Source of the DNA: Namhaeicola sp039714555
Lineage (GTDB): Bacteria; Bacteroidota; Bacteroidia; Flavobacteriales; Flavobacteriaceae
Direction: 5' to 3'
NCBI GenBank assembly: GCA_039714555.1
Contig: JBDLJB010000001.1
Location: 1 to 64,000, forward strand
DNA length: 64,000 nucleotides
Of this stretch, positions 17,432 to 26,954 are shown piece by piece. Within the stretch, counting starts at the first letter, position 1; every line of letters begins with the position of its first letter. Below the pieces are notes generated by a model. It saw only the letters and a program-made list of their open reading frames with translations. It did no database searches and had not been told where the DNA came from. The position numbers were made by a program, and so were the translations under genes.

Positions 17432-20137
17432 ATGAAAAAAAATTGCGTTACTCTTTTAGTTTTTTTTGTTCTAATTATAAATAGTCAATTAATAGCACAA
17501 GAAAAAATCTGGTCAAAAATTAATCGTTCAAGTGTACCTTCCATAGAAGTACAAAAAAAAGAATTACCTAAAAAATTTCAAATTTATCAATTAGAAATTG
17601 AGAGCTTGCAAAAGGACTTATTGCGGATATTTGATCAACAAACCACTAAAAATATTCAATTTCCTGATGAAAATGGTAAAATGGAGGTTTATCAGGTTAG
17701 AGCAACAAATGTAATGCATCCTGATCTTGCCAAAAGATACCCAAACAATAGATCATTTGTTGGTCATAGTGTAGAGGATAGGTCAAAAAAGATTCGATTT
17801 AGTTTAAATGAGTTGGGTTTACATGCTATGTTGGTTGATAATAATAGGAAGGTTTTATATGTTGATCCGTATTCATACGACAAAAAAAAGTACATTTTCT
17901 ATTTAAGAAAAGACATGAATTCTGAAAATTTTCAATTGTCATGTTTTACAAAACAAGCTTTATCCCATAAAAAAACAATTATTGCTGCAAAAAGCGTTGA
18001 TGATAAAAAATTGAGAACTTATCGTTTGGCTTTGGCCAGTACAGGAGAATATTCTGATTATCATATCAATGCAGCGGGAATGCAAAGTGGGACTGAGGCG
18101 CAAAAAAAAGCAGTAGTTCTGGCAGCAATGACAACAGCAATAACAAGAGTAAATGATATTTATGAAAATGACTTAGCAGTATCTTTGCAATTAATAGGAA
18201 ATAATGATGCTTTAATTTTTCTTGATAGTGCAACTGATCCTTATACCAATGATGATGGTAGTGCAATGTTAAATGAAAACCAAACTACTTGTGATAACAC
18301 TATTGGTTCATCCAATTACGATATAGGTCATGTTTTTAGTACCGGAGGTGGAGGTATTGCTGCGTTGGCTTCAGCTTGTACTTCATCAAAAGCACGTGGC
18401 GTAACAGGGTCTGCTAATCCAACAGGAGATTATTTTTATTTTGATTTTGTGGCTCATGAAATGGGGCATCAATTTGGGGCCAATCATACATTTAATAGCG
18501 AAAAGGAAAGTTGTGGCGGAAATAATAGAAATGATCCTACGGCTGTAGAGCCCGGAAGCGGTACAACATTAATGGCATATGCCGGAATTTGTGCGCCAGA
18601 TAATGTACAATCGCACAGTGATTTTTATTTTCATGCGGTAAGTATTGATGAGATTTGGACAAATATTTCAACCGGAAATAGTAGTACCTGTGGTACAAAA
18701 ACCAGTATCAGTACAAATAATAATGTACCTATTGCAAATGCAGGAAATGATATCATCATACCAATATCAACACCATATATATTAAAAGGCCAGGGGAGTG
18801 ATGCTGATGGTGACCCAATTTCTTTTTGTTGGGAACAAATTGATAATGAAATTACAGATGTTCCACCAAGTGAAACAGCAACTTCAGGAGCCTTATACAG
18901 ATCGAAAAATCCAACTGAAGATTCTAAAAGATATATGCCTTTATTAAGTACAGTTGTTCAGGGTAGTATTTCATCAACGTGGGAAGTTACACCTAGTGTT
19001 GCAAGAGAGATGAATTTTAGATTAACTGTACGTGATAATAATACTGTAGCCGGACAAATTGCCAGTGATGAAATGAAAATAACAGTTACAAATTCAGCTG
19101 GACCTTTTGTAATTACTTCACAAAACTCTGCGGATTTGGCTTGGACAAAAAACACTCAGGAAACAATTACCTGGGATGTTGCTGGTACATCAGCCAATGG
19201 TATTAATGTCTCGCATGTAAATATTTTATTGTCAACTGATGGTGGAAAAACTTTTACTACTTCCTTAGTAAGTAATACTCCAAATGATGGTACACAAAGT
19301 ATTAATGTACCTAATATATCAGCATCTAAATGTTTTGTAATGGTAGAAGCTGTTGGTAATTTTTTCTATTCAGTTAATCTACAATCTTTTTCAATTGGAG
19401 AATTCAATGAAGTTTGTAATGATTATATAGTGTCAGATACAGATGTGCCATTGTCAATTCCTGACAATGATTTAAATGGGGTAATTTCATCAATATCTGT
19501 AGCAGATAATTCAATAATTGAAGCGATAACAGTATCAGTAAAAGTAAATCATACATTTGTCCATGATCTAACATTAACTTTAGAAAGTCCAACAGGAAAA
19601 ATGGTAGAGTTATTGAGCAAACAATGTTTTGGAACAAATGCTGATATTGATGCAGTTTTTGATGATTCTGGTGTAGCAGTAAGTTGCAAAATTACAGCCC
19701 CAACAATAACCGGAACTATTAAACCCACGCAAGAATTATCAAACTTAATTGGAGAGAATTCTGCAGGTTCATGGAAATTAAAAATTGTTGATAGTGCCGC
19801 TGAAGATATTGGCGAAATTGAAAGTTGGAGCTTAAATATTTGTACTTCAGAAGAAGTAGTTGGAATCAATAACTATGCATTTAATAATTTTAAGGTATTT
19901 CCAAACCCCTCAGACGGGGTATTTAAAGTGGAGTTTACTTCAAAAGAATTGGGTGATACAGAGATTCAATTATTTGATCTGTTAGGTAGAAAAGTATTTA
20001 AAAAAGTATTTAAAAATAATCAAACTTCTTTTAGTGAAAGTATAGATTTAAAATACATATCTAGTGGCTTTTATCTTCTAAAAGTACAAAGAGGAAAGTC
20101 AATATCTTCCAAAAAGATAAGAATCAATAGTAAATAA
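17432..20137 (+). CDS. Secreted reprolysin-type metalloprotease with P domain and T9SS sorting tail
   Basis: A 901-residue exported zinc endopeptidase. Order of parts: signal peptide (to about residue 23, ending SQLIAQ); prodomain; metzincin catalytic domain with HEMGHQFGANH at 342-352 (three His ligands and the catalytic Glu) followed by the Met-turn-like TTLMAYAGIC; a PKD/Ig-like middle region; a proprotein-convertase P-type domain near residues 655-805 (VNHTFVHDLTLTLESPTGK, ending IESWSLNIC); and a C-terminal T9SS type A sorting domain (NFKVFPNPSDGVFKVEF). It is predicted to pass the outer membrane and be released or anchored at the cell surface. It stands alone behind its own promoter. 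The substrate is unknown. Confidence 0.92.
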   Translation: MKKNCVTLLVFFVLIINSQLIAQEKIWSKINRSSVPSIEVQKKELPKKFQIYQLEIESLQKDLLRIFDQQTTKNIQFPDENGKMEVYQVRATNVMHPDLAKRYPNNRSFVGHSVEDRSKKIRFSLNELGLHAMLVDNNRKVLYVDPYSYDKKKYIFYLRKDMNSENFQLSCFTKQALSHKKTIIAAKSVDDKKLRTYRLALASTGEYSDYHINAAGMQSGTEAQKKAVVLAAMTTAITRVNDIYENDLAVSLQLIGNNDALIFLDSATDPYTNDDGSAMLNENQTTCDNTIGSSNYDIGHVFSTGGGGIAALASACTSSKARGVTGSANPTGDYFYFDFVAHEMGHQFGANHTFNSEKESCGGNNRNDPTAVEPGSGTTLMAYAGICAPDNVQSHSDFYFHAVSIDEIWTNISTGNSSTCGTKTSISTNNNVPIANAGNDIIIPISTPYILKGQGSDADGDPISFCWEQIDNEITDVPPSETATSGALYRSKNPTEDSKRYMPLLSTVVQGSISSTWEVTPSVAREMNFRLTVRDNNTVAGQIASDEMKITVTNSAGPFVITSQNSADLAWTKNTQETITWDVAGTSANGINVSHVNILLSTDGGKTFTTSLVSNTPNDGTQSINVPNISASKCFVMVEAVGNFFYSVNLQSFSIGEFNEVCNDYIVSDTDVPLSIPDNDLNGVISSISVADNSIIEAITVSVKVNHTFVHDLTLTLESPTGKMVELLSKQCFGTNADIDAVFDDSGVAVSCKITAPTITGTIKPTQELSNLIGENSAGSWKLKIVDSAAEDIGEIESWSLNICTSEEVVGINNYAFNNFKVFPNPSDGVFKVEFTSKELGDTEIQLFDLLGRKVFKKVFKNNQTSFSESIDLKYISSGFYLLKVQRGKSISSKKIRINSK

Positions 20138-20198
20138 TAATTTGTTAATTTTTCTATTTTAATATTAGCTTTTTGATAAAATTTGAACAAATATTTAG

Positions 20199-20225
20199 TT
20201 GATTAGCAAAAAAATTGTATTTTTC
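20199..20225 (+). promoter_or_regulatory. Candidate promoter of the TonB receptor gene
   Basis: TTG (20199-20201), 16-base spacer, TATTTTTC (20218-20225) followed by GCC. This is one base off TAnnTTTG and one base short in the spacer. It lies 26 bases before the ATG. Confidence 0.4.
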
Positions 20226-20251
20226 GCCATCTAAAAATTCAAATTTTTATT

Positions 20252-23017
20252 ATGAAAAAAATAATATTTACACTTTTAACGCTATTTACAGGTATAATTT
20301 TATTTGCACAATCAACAGTGTCTGGTGTTGTAATTGATTCAAATACCGAAGAACCAATACCCGGAGTAAATGTTAAAGTAATTGGAAAATCTTTAGGAAC
20401 AGCTACTGATTTTGACGGCAAGTTTTCATTTAAAGTTAGTCAGGATATACCTTTTACATTGGAGTTTACCTATGTAGGATACATAAGACAAACAATAGAA
20501 ATTACAAAAAATGATGAGTATGTTACAATCGTTTTAGACGAAAGTCATACCAGTTTAGATGAAGTTGTTGTTTCGGCTTCTAGAACTCCTGAAAGTGTTA
20601 GAGAATCTCCTGTAACTATTGAGAGAATGGATGTAAGAGGAATTAAAAAAAGTGCCTCTGCTAGTTTTTATAATAGCTTAGAAAATTTAAAAGGGGTTGA
20701 TGTTAATACTAATAGCTTAACTTTTAACTCGATTAATACACGTGGTTTTGCTACATTTTCAAACACTCGTTTTGTTCAATTGATTGACGGTATGGATAAT
20801 GCTTCACCTGCATTGAACTTTGTACTGGGGAATTTAGTAGGTATAAGCGAATTGGATGTACAAAGTGTTGAGATAATTCCCGGTGCCTCTTCTGCTTTAT
20901 ATGGAGCAAACGCATTTAATGGAATTTTATTCATGACGAGTAAAAATCCTTTTGAACATCAGGGGGTTAGTGCATATTTTAAAACAGGGTTAACTGTTCA
21001 GGAAAGTGCAGGAGATAATAATTACTATGATTTAGGTATTCGTATTGCGCATGCTTTTGGTGATAAGTTTGCTGCCAAAGCATCTTTTTCATATATGAAA
21101 GGAACTGATTGGTATGCTGATGATACCAGTGAATATAAATTTGTGGGAGTAGGTAGGCCCGATGAAATTTTACCTTACCGAACGGGAGGTTATGATCATA
21201 ATGGTATTAATATTTATGGTGATGAAGTTGCTACAGATATTAATGGAGTAGCTAAATCATTGGAAGCTTTAGGATTGATTCCTGGAGGAGCAAGTGCATT
21301 AGTGCCTCATGATGTTGTTGGGCGAACAGGTTATTTAGAACAAGATCTTACCGATTATAATGCAGAGAGTGCAAAACTTGATGTATCGTTAAACTACCGT
21401 CCTTTTGCTGATGATCTGGAAATTATATATAACTATAGAGCTGGTTTTGGTTCAACTATTTATCAAGGCACAAACAGATATCAATTGAAAGATTTTACCA
21501 TGACACAAAATAAATTAGAAGTTAAAAATAATAACTTCTTTGTAAGAGGGTATATGACTACAGAAGATGCCGGAGATTCTTATGATATGGTATTTACAGG
21601 TGTTAATATGAATATGGTTGATGCTGAAGAATGGTTTGGAACATATGTGGGAGCCTATTTACAGGCAATAATGGGAGGAGCTACATCCGATCAGGCACAT
21701 CAAGGAGCAAGAGTATACTCAGATGCAACAATAACTTTACAACCTGGAACACCAGAATTTGAACAACGCTTTAAAGAAGTAACTTCAAATCCAGATCTTG
21801 CATCCGGTTCAAAATTTGTTGATAATACAAAGATGTATGTGGCCGAGGGTAATTATAATTTTGCAAGTTTGATTAATGATTTCATGGATTTACAAGTTGG
21901 AGGATCTTTTAGAAAATATTCATTGAATTCAGATGGTACTATTTTTACTGATTATGATGGACCTATTAACTATAAAGAATACGGTGCTTATGCTCAGGCA
22001 AGTAAGAAATTTTTTGAAGAGGAAAGATTAAAACTTACAGCATCAATAAGATATGATAAAAATGAGTTTTTTGATGGGAATTTCTCACCTAGATTATCAA
22101 TAGTTTATTCCGCAGGTGACACTAAAAACCACAACTTTAGAGCATCATATCAAACTGGTTTTAGAAACCCAACTACTCAAGATCTTTTTATTGGTTTAAA
22201 TGCAGGAAGAGCAATTTTGGTTGGAGCTTCTCCAGATAATTTAGATAGAATTCTTCCAGGAACAACTTTAACAGGAAGAAAGGTTTATAATGATTCATAT
22301 TCTGTAAATTCGGTTATAGCTTTTTCTCAATCAGGAAATCTGGCAGACCTAGTTCCTACAGTAACTGGTTTAGTAACACCTGAAAAAGTACAAGCTTTTG
22401 ATTTAGGATACAGAGGATTTCTTGGTAAAGTTTCTGTTGATATTAATGGATATTATAATTCGTATGATAATTTTATCAGTAATTCGGTTGTAATTACACC
22501 CATTGACGGAACAACTAGTGATATGTCTGGAGTTATGGATCTTGTAAATGGAAATACAAAAACATTTCAAACTTATACAAATTCAAAGGCAGCTATCGCT
22601 TCTTACGGTGTAAATATTGGTTTAAACACAAGAGTATTTGAAAAATTTGATCTTGGTTTTATATATCAGTGGGCTGATCTAGATTTTGACCAAGAATCTG
22701 ACCCTGATTTTCAAGCAGGTTTTAATACACCAAAAAATCAAATAAAAGCTTCTATTGGAAGTGCAAATCTATTTGAGAACTTTGGATTTAATGTAAGTTA
22801 CAGGTGGAGAGATGAGTTTTTAAGAGAAGCAACTATTGCTAATGAATTGTTGCCTGCAACATCAGTGTTTGACGCCCAAGTTAATTATACAGTTCCTAAG
22901 ATCAAATCTATGTTTAAAATTGGTGCATCAAATATTGGAGGTAATGAATATCGATCTGCACCAGGTTCAGGTTACGTAGGGTCTATGTATTATATCTCTT
23001 GGGTAATTAATCAATAA
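20252..23017 (+). CDS. TonB-dependent outer-membrane receptor with carboxypeptidase-like N-terminal domain
   Basis: A 921-residue outer-membrane transporter. It has a signal peptide (ending ILFAQ), a CarboxypepD_reg-like/CNA-B beta domain (residues about 22-100: VSGVVIDSNTEEPIPGVNV), a TonB-box-like acidic linker (SLDEVVVSASRTPESV), the plug (INTRGFATFSNTRFVQLIDG, IIPGASSALYGANAFNGIL) and a 22-strand-type barrel ending in the aromatic strand SMYYISWVINQ. No SusD-like gene follows. Instead a GDSL-type lipoprotein gene starts 24 bases downstream, a pairing that recurs in flavobacteria. The ligand cannot be read from sequence; a lipid, ester or other hydrophobic substrate processed by the lipoprotein is a reasonable inference. 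Confidence 0.93.
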   Translation: MKKIIFTLLTLFTGIILFAQSTVSGVVIDSNTEEPIPGVNVKVIGKSLGTATDFDGKFSFKVSQDIPFTLEFTYVGYIRQTIEITKNDEYVTIVLDESHTSLDEVVVSASRTPESVRESPVTIERMDVRGIKKSASASFYNSLENLKGVDVNTNSLTFNSINTRGFATFSNTRFVQLIDGMDNASPALNFVLGNLVGISELDVQSVEIIPGASSALYGANAFNGILFMTSKNPFEHQGVSAYFKTGLTVQESAGDNNYYDLGIRIAHAFGDKFAAKASFSYMKGTDWYADDTSEYKFVGVGRPDEILPYRTGGYDHNGINIYGDEVATDINGVAKSLEALGLIPGGASALVPHDVVGRTGYLEQDLTDYNAESAKLDVSLNYRPFADDLEIIYNYRAGFGSTIYQGTNRYQLKDFTMTQNKLEVKNNNFFVRGYMTTEDAGDSYDMVFTGVNMNMVDAEEWFGTYVGAYLQAIMGGATSDQAHQGARVYSDATITLQPGTPEFEQRFKEVTSNPDLASGSKFVDNTKMYVAEGNYNFASLINDFMDLQVGGSFRKYSLNSDGTIFTDYDGPINYKEYGAYAQASKKFFEEERLKLTASIRYDKNEFFDGNFSPRLSIVYSAGDTKNHNFRASYQTGFRNPTTQDLFIGLNAGRAILVGASPDNLDRILPGTTLTGRKVYNDSYSVNSVIAFSQSGNLADLVPTVTGLVTPEKVQAFDLGYRGFLGKVSVDINGYYNSYDNFISNSVVITPIDGTTSDMSGVMDLVNGNTKTFQTYTNSKAAIASYGVNIGLNTRVFEKFDLGFIYQWADLDFDQESDPDFQAGFNTPKNQIKASIGSANLFENFGFNVSYRWRDEFLREATIANELLPATSVFDAQVNYTVPKIKSMFKIGASNIGGNEYRSAPGSGYVGSMYYISWVINQ

Positions 23018-23041
23018 AAATAAACTATAAAAATATAAATT

Positions 23042-24613
23042 ATGAATATTAAATATATATGGCTTTTATTAATCTTTATTGGGTTTATTGCTTGTGAAGA
23101 TGAAGATTATACAATTCCGGATAATACAGTAGAGTTAGTTCCGGGTTCGGCAGATTTTTCAAATTTTGTTGCAGTAGGTAATTCATTAGCTGCAGGTTTT
23201 ACAGATGGGGCTTTGTTTCAAGCTGGTCAAATTAACTCTACACCAAATATTTTAGCTCAAAAAATGGCTTTGATAGGTGGTGGTGAATTCTCACAACCTT
23301 ATACAAATGATAATATTGGAGGATTATTATTAGGGGGTACTAAAATTCAAGATCAAAGATTGTATTTTGATGGATCAGGTCCTGCATATATTGATGAAGA
23401 GCCAACGACAGAAGTGTCAAATGTATTGGCAGGCCCGTATAACAATATGGGTGTTCCCGGTGCAAAAGGGTTTCATTTACTGGCAAATGGATATGGAAAT
23501 GTGGCAGGAGTAGCAGGTGGTCAGGCAAATCCTTATTTTGCAAGAATGGCATCTAGCCCAAATGCTAGTGTAATGGAAGATGTAATGGCTCAAAATCCAA
23601 CATTTTTCACCTTAGTTATTGGAGAGAACGATGTTTTAAGTTATGCTGCATCCGGTGGAGATGGAATAAATCAAGCCGGTAATTTTGATCCAACTACTTA
23701 TGGGCCAAATGATATTACAGATCCAAATGTATTTGCACAGGTTTTCGGTGGATTAGTAAGTACTTTAACTTCAGGAGGAGCACAAGGTGTTATTGCTAAT
23801 ATTCCTGATGTTACCACTATACCATATTTTACTACGGTTCCTTATAAACCGTTAGATCCTACTAATCCTGATTTTGGACCACAGATTCCTACTTTAAACG
23901 CAATGTTTGGCCAGTTGAACCAAGCATATGCTTTTTTAGGTGTTTCAGAGCGTTCGATTGTGTTTTCACAAACTGCTGCTAGTGCTGTTGTAATACATGA
24001 TGAATCTTTGGCTGATATTTCAGCGCAACTTAATCAAGTTCTTATAGGAGCTGGTTTAGACCCTTTAACTGCAGGGTTATTATCTAATCAATTCGGACAA
24101 TCAAGACAAGCAACAAGTGATGATTTATTGGTGTTGCCAAGTATGAATATGATTGGTACATTGAATAATGAATACTTTAATCAATTAGTTTCATTGGGAG
24201 TACCTCAGGAAACTGCAGGTCAGTTATCAATAAATGGAATTACTTACCCAATGAGAGATAAATGGGTTTTATTACCTAGTGAACAACAAGAAGTCATTAC
24301 TGCTATTAATTTATTTAATGCAAATATTAAAATGATAGCTGATAATGCCGGATTAGCTTTTGTAGATGCAAATGCATTGATGGCAGAGTTAGCTACAACC
24401 GGTCTGTCGAGAGGTGGATATGACTTTACATCTAGCTTAGTATTAGGTGGAGCTTTTTCTTTAGATGGTGTGCATTTAACAGCAAGAGGTTATGCAATGA
24501 TGGCCAATGAAATGTTAGAAGCAATTGATGCTACTTATGGTTCAAATTTTAAAGCGGCTGGTGAATTGAATGACTTGGGAGAGTTTCCTGCTTTTTACCC
24601 AAAAAGTTTTTAA
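23042..24613 (+). CDS. SGNH/GDSL-family hydrolase lipoprotein
   Basis: A 523-residue lipoprotein esterase or lipase candidate. The signal peptide MNIKYIWLLLIFIGFIAC gives a lipid-modified C18 followed by acidic residues (EDED), compatible with surface export in Bacteroidota. Catalytic blocks: block I VAVGNSLAAG with nucleophile S47 (GNS instead of GDS), block III VIGENDVLSY with the oxyanion Asn, and block V LDGVHLTARGYAM with the Asp-x-x-His pair. The length exceeds single-domain SGNH enzymes, with an insertion between blocks III and V. It is co-transcribed with the TonB receptor 24 bases upstream and terminated by the hairpin after its stop. Confidence 0.88.
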   Translation: MNIKYIWLLLIFIGFIACEDEDYTIPDNTVELVPGSADFSNFVAVGNSLAAGFTDGALFQAGQINSTPNILAQKMALIGGGEFSQPYTNDNIGGLLLGGTKIQDQRLYFDGSGPAYIDEEPTTEVSNVLAGPYNNMGVPGAKGFHLLANGYGNVAGVAGGQANPYFARMASSPNASVMEDVMAQNPTFFTLVIGENDVLSYAASGGDGINQAGNFDPTTYGPNDITDPNVFAQVFGGLVSTLTSGGAQGVIANIPDVTTIPYFTTVPYKPLDPTNPDFGPQIPTLNAMFGQLNQAYAFLGVSERSIVFSQTAASAVVIHDESLADISAQLNQVLIGAGLDPLTAGLLSNQFGQSRQATSDDLLVLPSMNMIGTLNNEYFNQLVSLGVPQETAGQLSINGITYPMRDKWVLLPSEQQEVITAINLFNANIKMIADNAGLAFVDANALMAELATTGLSRGGYDFTSSLVLGGAFSLDGVHLTARGYAMMANEMLEAIDATYGSNFKAAGELNDLGEFPAFYPKSF

Positions 24614-24637
24614 TATTTTATTTAAAAAAATATTTAG

Positions 24638-24667
24638 AAAACATCTTCAATTTGAAGATGTTTTTTA
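24638..24667 (+). terminator. Intrinsic terminator after the GDSL lipoprotein gene
   Basis: Inverted repeat AAAACATCTTCAA / TTGAAGATGTTTT (24638-24650, 24652-24664) ending in a T-run, 25 bases after the stop codon. It closes the receptor-lipoprotein operon. Confidence 0.85.
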
Positions 24668-24825
24668 TTATAAAAGTGTCATTACTTACTGAAATGTATG
24701 TATTTCTAATCAAAATTTATAAGATGGAAACTTCATGATTAATAATATTTTAGATGCTTTTAAAGTAAAAAATTCGAGCAAAAAAAAATAACAAAAAAAC
24801 GTTTTCGATTTTATATTTAAAAATA

Positions 24826-24833
24826 TATCTTTG
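24826..24833 (+). promoter_or_regulatory. Candidate -7 promoter element for atpDC
   Basis: TATCTTTG matches TAnnTTTG and leaves a 5' leader of roughly 70 bases before atpD. The -33 region is A/T-rich without a clear TTG. The rest of the 298-base gap 24614-24911 holds the upstream terminator, and I see no gene in it. Confidence 0.45.
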
Positions 24834-24911
24834 CAACACTAAAAAATACAGATCATATTTTACTTATGACAGTATAAATAAGGACAAAAGATTAATTAAT
24901 ACAAAAAAATA

Positions 24912-26420
24912 ATGGCAAAAAATATAGGTAAAATTGCTCAAATTATTGGTCCGGTTATCGATGTTTCTTTTTCTAATGAAGCTGAATTACCAAAAATTTA
25001 TGATTCTTTAGAAATAACCAGAAAAGATGGATCTATTTTGGTTCTTGAGGTTCAACAACATACAGGTGAAGATATCGTGCGATGTGTTGCAATGGACTCC
25101 ACAGATGGTCTAAGTAGAGGACATGATGTAATAGCCACAGGAAATCCAATTAAAATGCCTATTGGTGGTGAGGTTTTTGGGCGTTTATTTAATGTTAATG
25201 GAGATCCAATTGACGGACTAAAGGCTTTGCCTAAAGATGGTGATAATGGTTTGCCAATTCACCGTTCTGCTCCCAAATTTGAAGATTTATCTCCTTCAAC
25301 AGAAGTTCTTTTTACAGGAATTAAAGTTGTTGATTTATTAGAACCTTATGCTAAAGGTGGTAAAATTGGTTTATTTGGTGGCGCCGGAGTTGGTAAAACA
25401 GTTTTGATCCAAGAATTGATCAATAATATTGCTAAAGGGCATGGAGGTTTATCTGTTTTTGCCGGTGTTGGTGAAAGAACTCGAGAAGGAAATGACTTAC
25501 TTAGAGAGATGATTGAATCTGGAATTATCAAATACGGTGATGAATTTGAGAAATCTATGGAAGAAGGTGGATGGGATTTAGATAAAGTGGATATGTCGAA
25601 GTTAAAAGAATCAAAATTATCTTTTGTTTTTGGACAGATGAATGAACCTCCTGGAGCTCGTGCAAGGGTAGCTTTATCAGGTTTGACAATTGCAGAATTT
25701 TTTAGAGATGGTGCTGGTGACGGTCAAGGAAAAGATGTTTTATTCTTTATTGATAATATTTTCCGTTTTACCCAAGCAGGTTCTGAAGTATCAGCCTTGT
25801 TAGGTCGTATGCCTTCAGCAGTAGGTTATCAACCAACTCTAGCAACAGAAATGGGTGCAATGCAAGAACGTATTACTTCAACTAAAAATGGATCAATTAC
25901 ATCTGTACAAGCGGTATATGTACCTGCAGATGATTTAACTGACCCTGCTCCAGCAACTACTTTTGCTCACTTAGATGCAACAACTGTATTGTCACGTAAA
26001 ATATCTGAATTAGGTATTTACCCGGCGGTTGATCCGTTAGATTCAACTTCTAGAATTTTAAGTAGAGAAGTTTTAGGCGATGAACATTATGATACTGCAC
26101 AAAGGGTTAAAGAAACCTTACAAAAATATAAAGAACTGCAAGACATTATTGCAATTTTAGGTATGGAAGAGTTAAGTGAAGAAGATAAATTGATAGTTCA
26201 TAGAGCTCGTCGTGTACAAAGATTCTTATCCCAACCATTCCATGTAGCTGAACAATTTACCGGAATTCCAGGTGTTTTAGTAGATATAAAGGATACTATC
26301 AAAGCATTTAATATGATAATGGATGGTGAATTAGATAAATACCCGGAGGCAGCCTTTAATCTTAAAGGAACTATTGAAGATGCTATTGAAGCAGGTGAAA
26401 AAATGATAACTGAATCTTAA
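24912..26420 (+). CDS. atpD: F-type ATP synthase subunit beta
   Basis: Catalytic subunit of the F1 sector. The 502 residues include the Walker A loop GGAGVGKT (156-163), the GERTREGNDL catalytic-Glu segment, Walker B VLFFIDNIFRF and the LSRKISELGIYPAVDPLDS signature. An insert compared with the E. coli protein is visible around residues 205-240 (FEKSMEEGGWDLDKVDMSKL), as I recall for Bacteroidota beta subunits. It is followed by atpC only; the other ATP synthase genes are not in this window, so the locus is split, a common arrangement in this phylum. Confidence 0.98.
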   Translation: MAKNIGKIAQIIGPVIDVSFSNEAELPKIYDSLEITRKDGSILVLEVQQHTGEDIVRCVAMDSTDGLSRGHDVIATGNPIKMPIGGEVFGRLFNVNGDPIDGLKALPKDGDNGLPIHRSAPKFEDLSPSTEVLFTGIKVVDLLEPYAKGGKIGLFGGAGVGKTVLIQELINNIAKGHGGLSVFAGVGERTREGNDLLREMIESGIIKYGDEFEKSMEEGGWDLDKVDMSKLKESKLSFVFGQMNEPPGARARVALSGLTIAEFFRDGAGDGQGKDVLFFIDNIFRFTQAGSEVSALLGRMPSAVGYQPTLATEMGAMQERITSTKNGSITSVQAVYVPADDLTDPAPATTFAHLDATTVLSRKISELGIYPAVDPLDSTSRILSREVLGDEHYDTAQRVKETLQKYKELQDIIAILGMEELSEEDKLIVHRARRVQRFLSQPFHVAEQFTGIPGVLVDIKDTIKAFNMIMDGELDKYPEAAFNLKGTIEDAIEAGEKMITES

Positions 26421-26468
26421 GATTTATCATTGGTTAATGTACAATTATTGATAATAAATTATTAAAGT

Positions 26469-26747
26469 ATGTATTTAGAAATTGTAACTCCAGAAGCCAG
26501 TTTGTTTCAAGGTGAAGTAGAATCTGTTATTGTTCCTGGTGTAGATGGAGAATTTCAAATGTTAAACAATCACGCACCAATAGTGTCATTATTACAAGAA
26601 GGTAATATCAAAATTCAAGGAAATTTATCAATTAAAGAAGAATATCAAAATAAATTTTCAAATGCTAGTGATAATTCAAAGTTGTTAGCAATCAACAGTG
26701 GTACAATTGAATTGAAAGACAATAAAATGATAATTTTAGTTGATTAG
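26469..26747 (+). CDS. atpC: F-type ATP synthase subunit epsilon (short form)
   Basis: A 92-residue epsilon subunit carrying the beta-sandwich domain (MYLEIVTPEASLFQGEVESV, IVPGVDGEFQMLNNHAPIVSLL, LLAINSGTIELKDNKMIILVD) that contacts gamma and the c-ring. It ends where the C-terminal two-helix inhibitory domain of longer homologues (about 130-140 residues) would begin, so inhibition of ATP hydrolysis by an extended epsilon is not expected. It lies 48 bases after atpD and is followed by an intrinsic terminator. Confidence 0.95.
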   Translation: MYLEIVTPEASLFQGEVESVIVPGVDGEFQMLNNHAPIVSLLQEGNIKIQGNLSIKEEYQNKFSNASDNSKLLAINSGTIELKDNKMIILVD

Positions 26748-26775
26748 ATTAAAGGTCATTTAAAATATTTTATAG

Positions 26776-26813
26776 ACCTCACGATATCTGTGAGGTTTTT
26801 TTTTTTTTTTTTT
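26776..26813 (+). terminator. Intrinsic terminator after atpDC with an 18-T tract
   Basis: Stem ACCTCAC / GTGAGGT (26776-26782, 26790-26796), 7-base loop, then an uninterrupted run of 18 T (26796-26813). Confidence 0.88.
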
Positions 26814-26820
26814 GAGAAAA

Positions 26821-26949
26821 TTAATTTTCAATAGTAAAATCATCATAAAATAATTGCCAAGCCCACCAAAGAGCTTTAAATGAAGTTTTAGATTTTAATA
26901 CGGTACCATTGGTAAAGTTTAGAAGTTCATATAGATAAACTTTATTCTT
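26821..26949 (-). pseudogene. Start-less 42-codon frame, probable gene remnant
   Basis: On the minus strand an open frame runs from just after a TAG (26952-26950) to TAA (26823-26821). The product starts KNKVYLYELLNFTNG and continues TSFKALWWAWQLFYDDF, ending TIEN. It is strikingly protein-like, with three Trp and many aromatics, unlike random translation of AT-rich DNA. There is no ATG, GTG, TTG or CTG in the frame, so it cannot be translated as it stands. It lies directly downstream of the FKBP lipoprotein gene, whose TAA is at 26957-26955. Either it is the 3' part of a decayed small gene, or a sequence error hides its 5' part. I do not recognise the family. Confidence 0.45.
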
Positions 26950-26954
26950 CTAAT

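Noticed and set aside
19549..19869. 106-codon minus-strand frame inside the secreted protease gene
   Set aside because: Antisense to the P domain, without its own promoter or domain.
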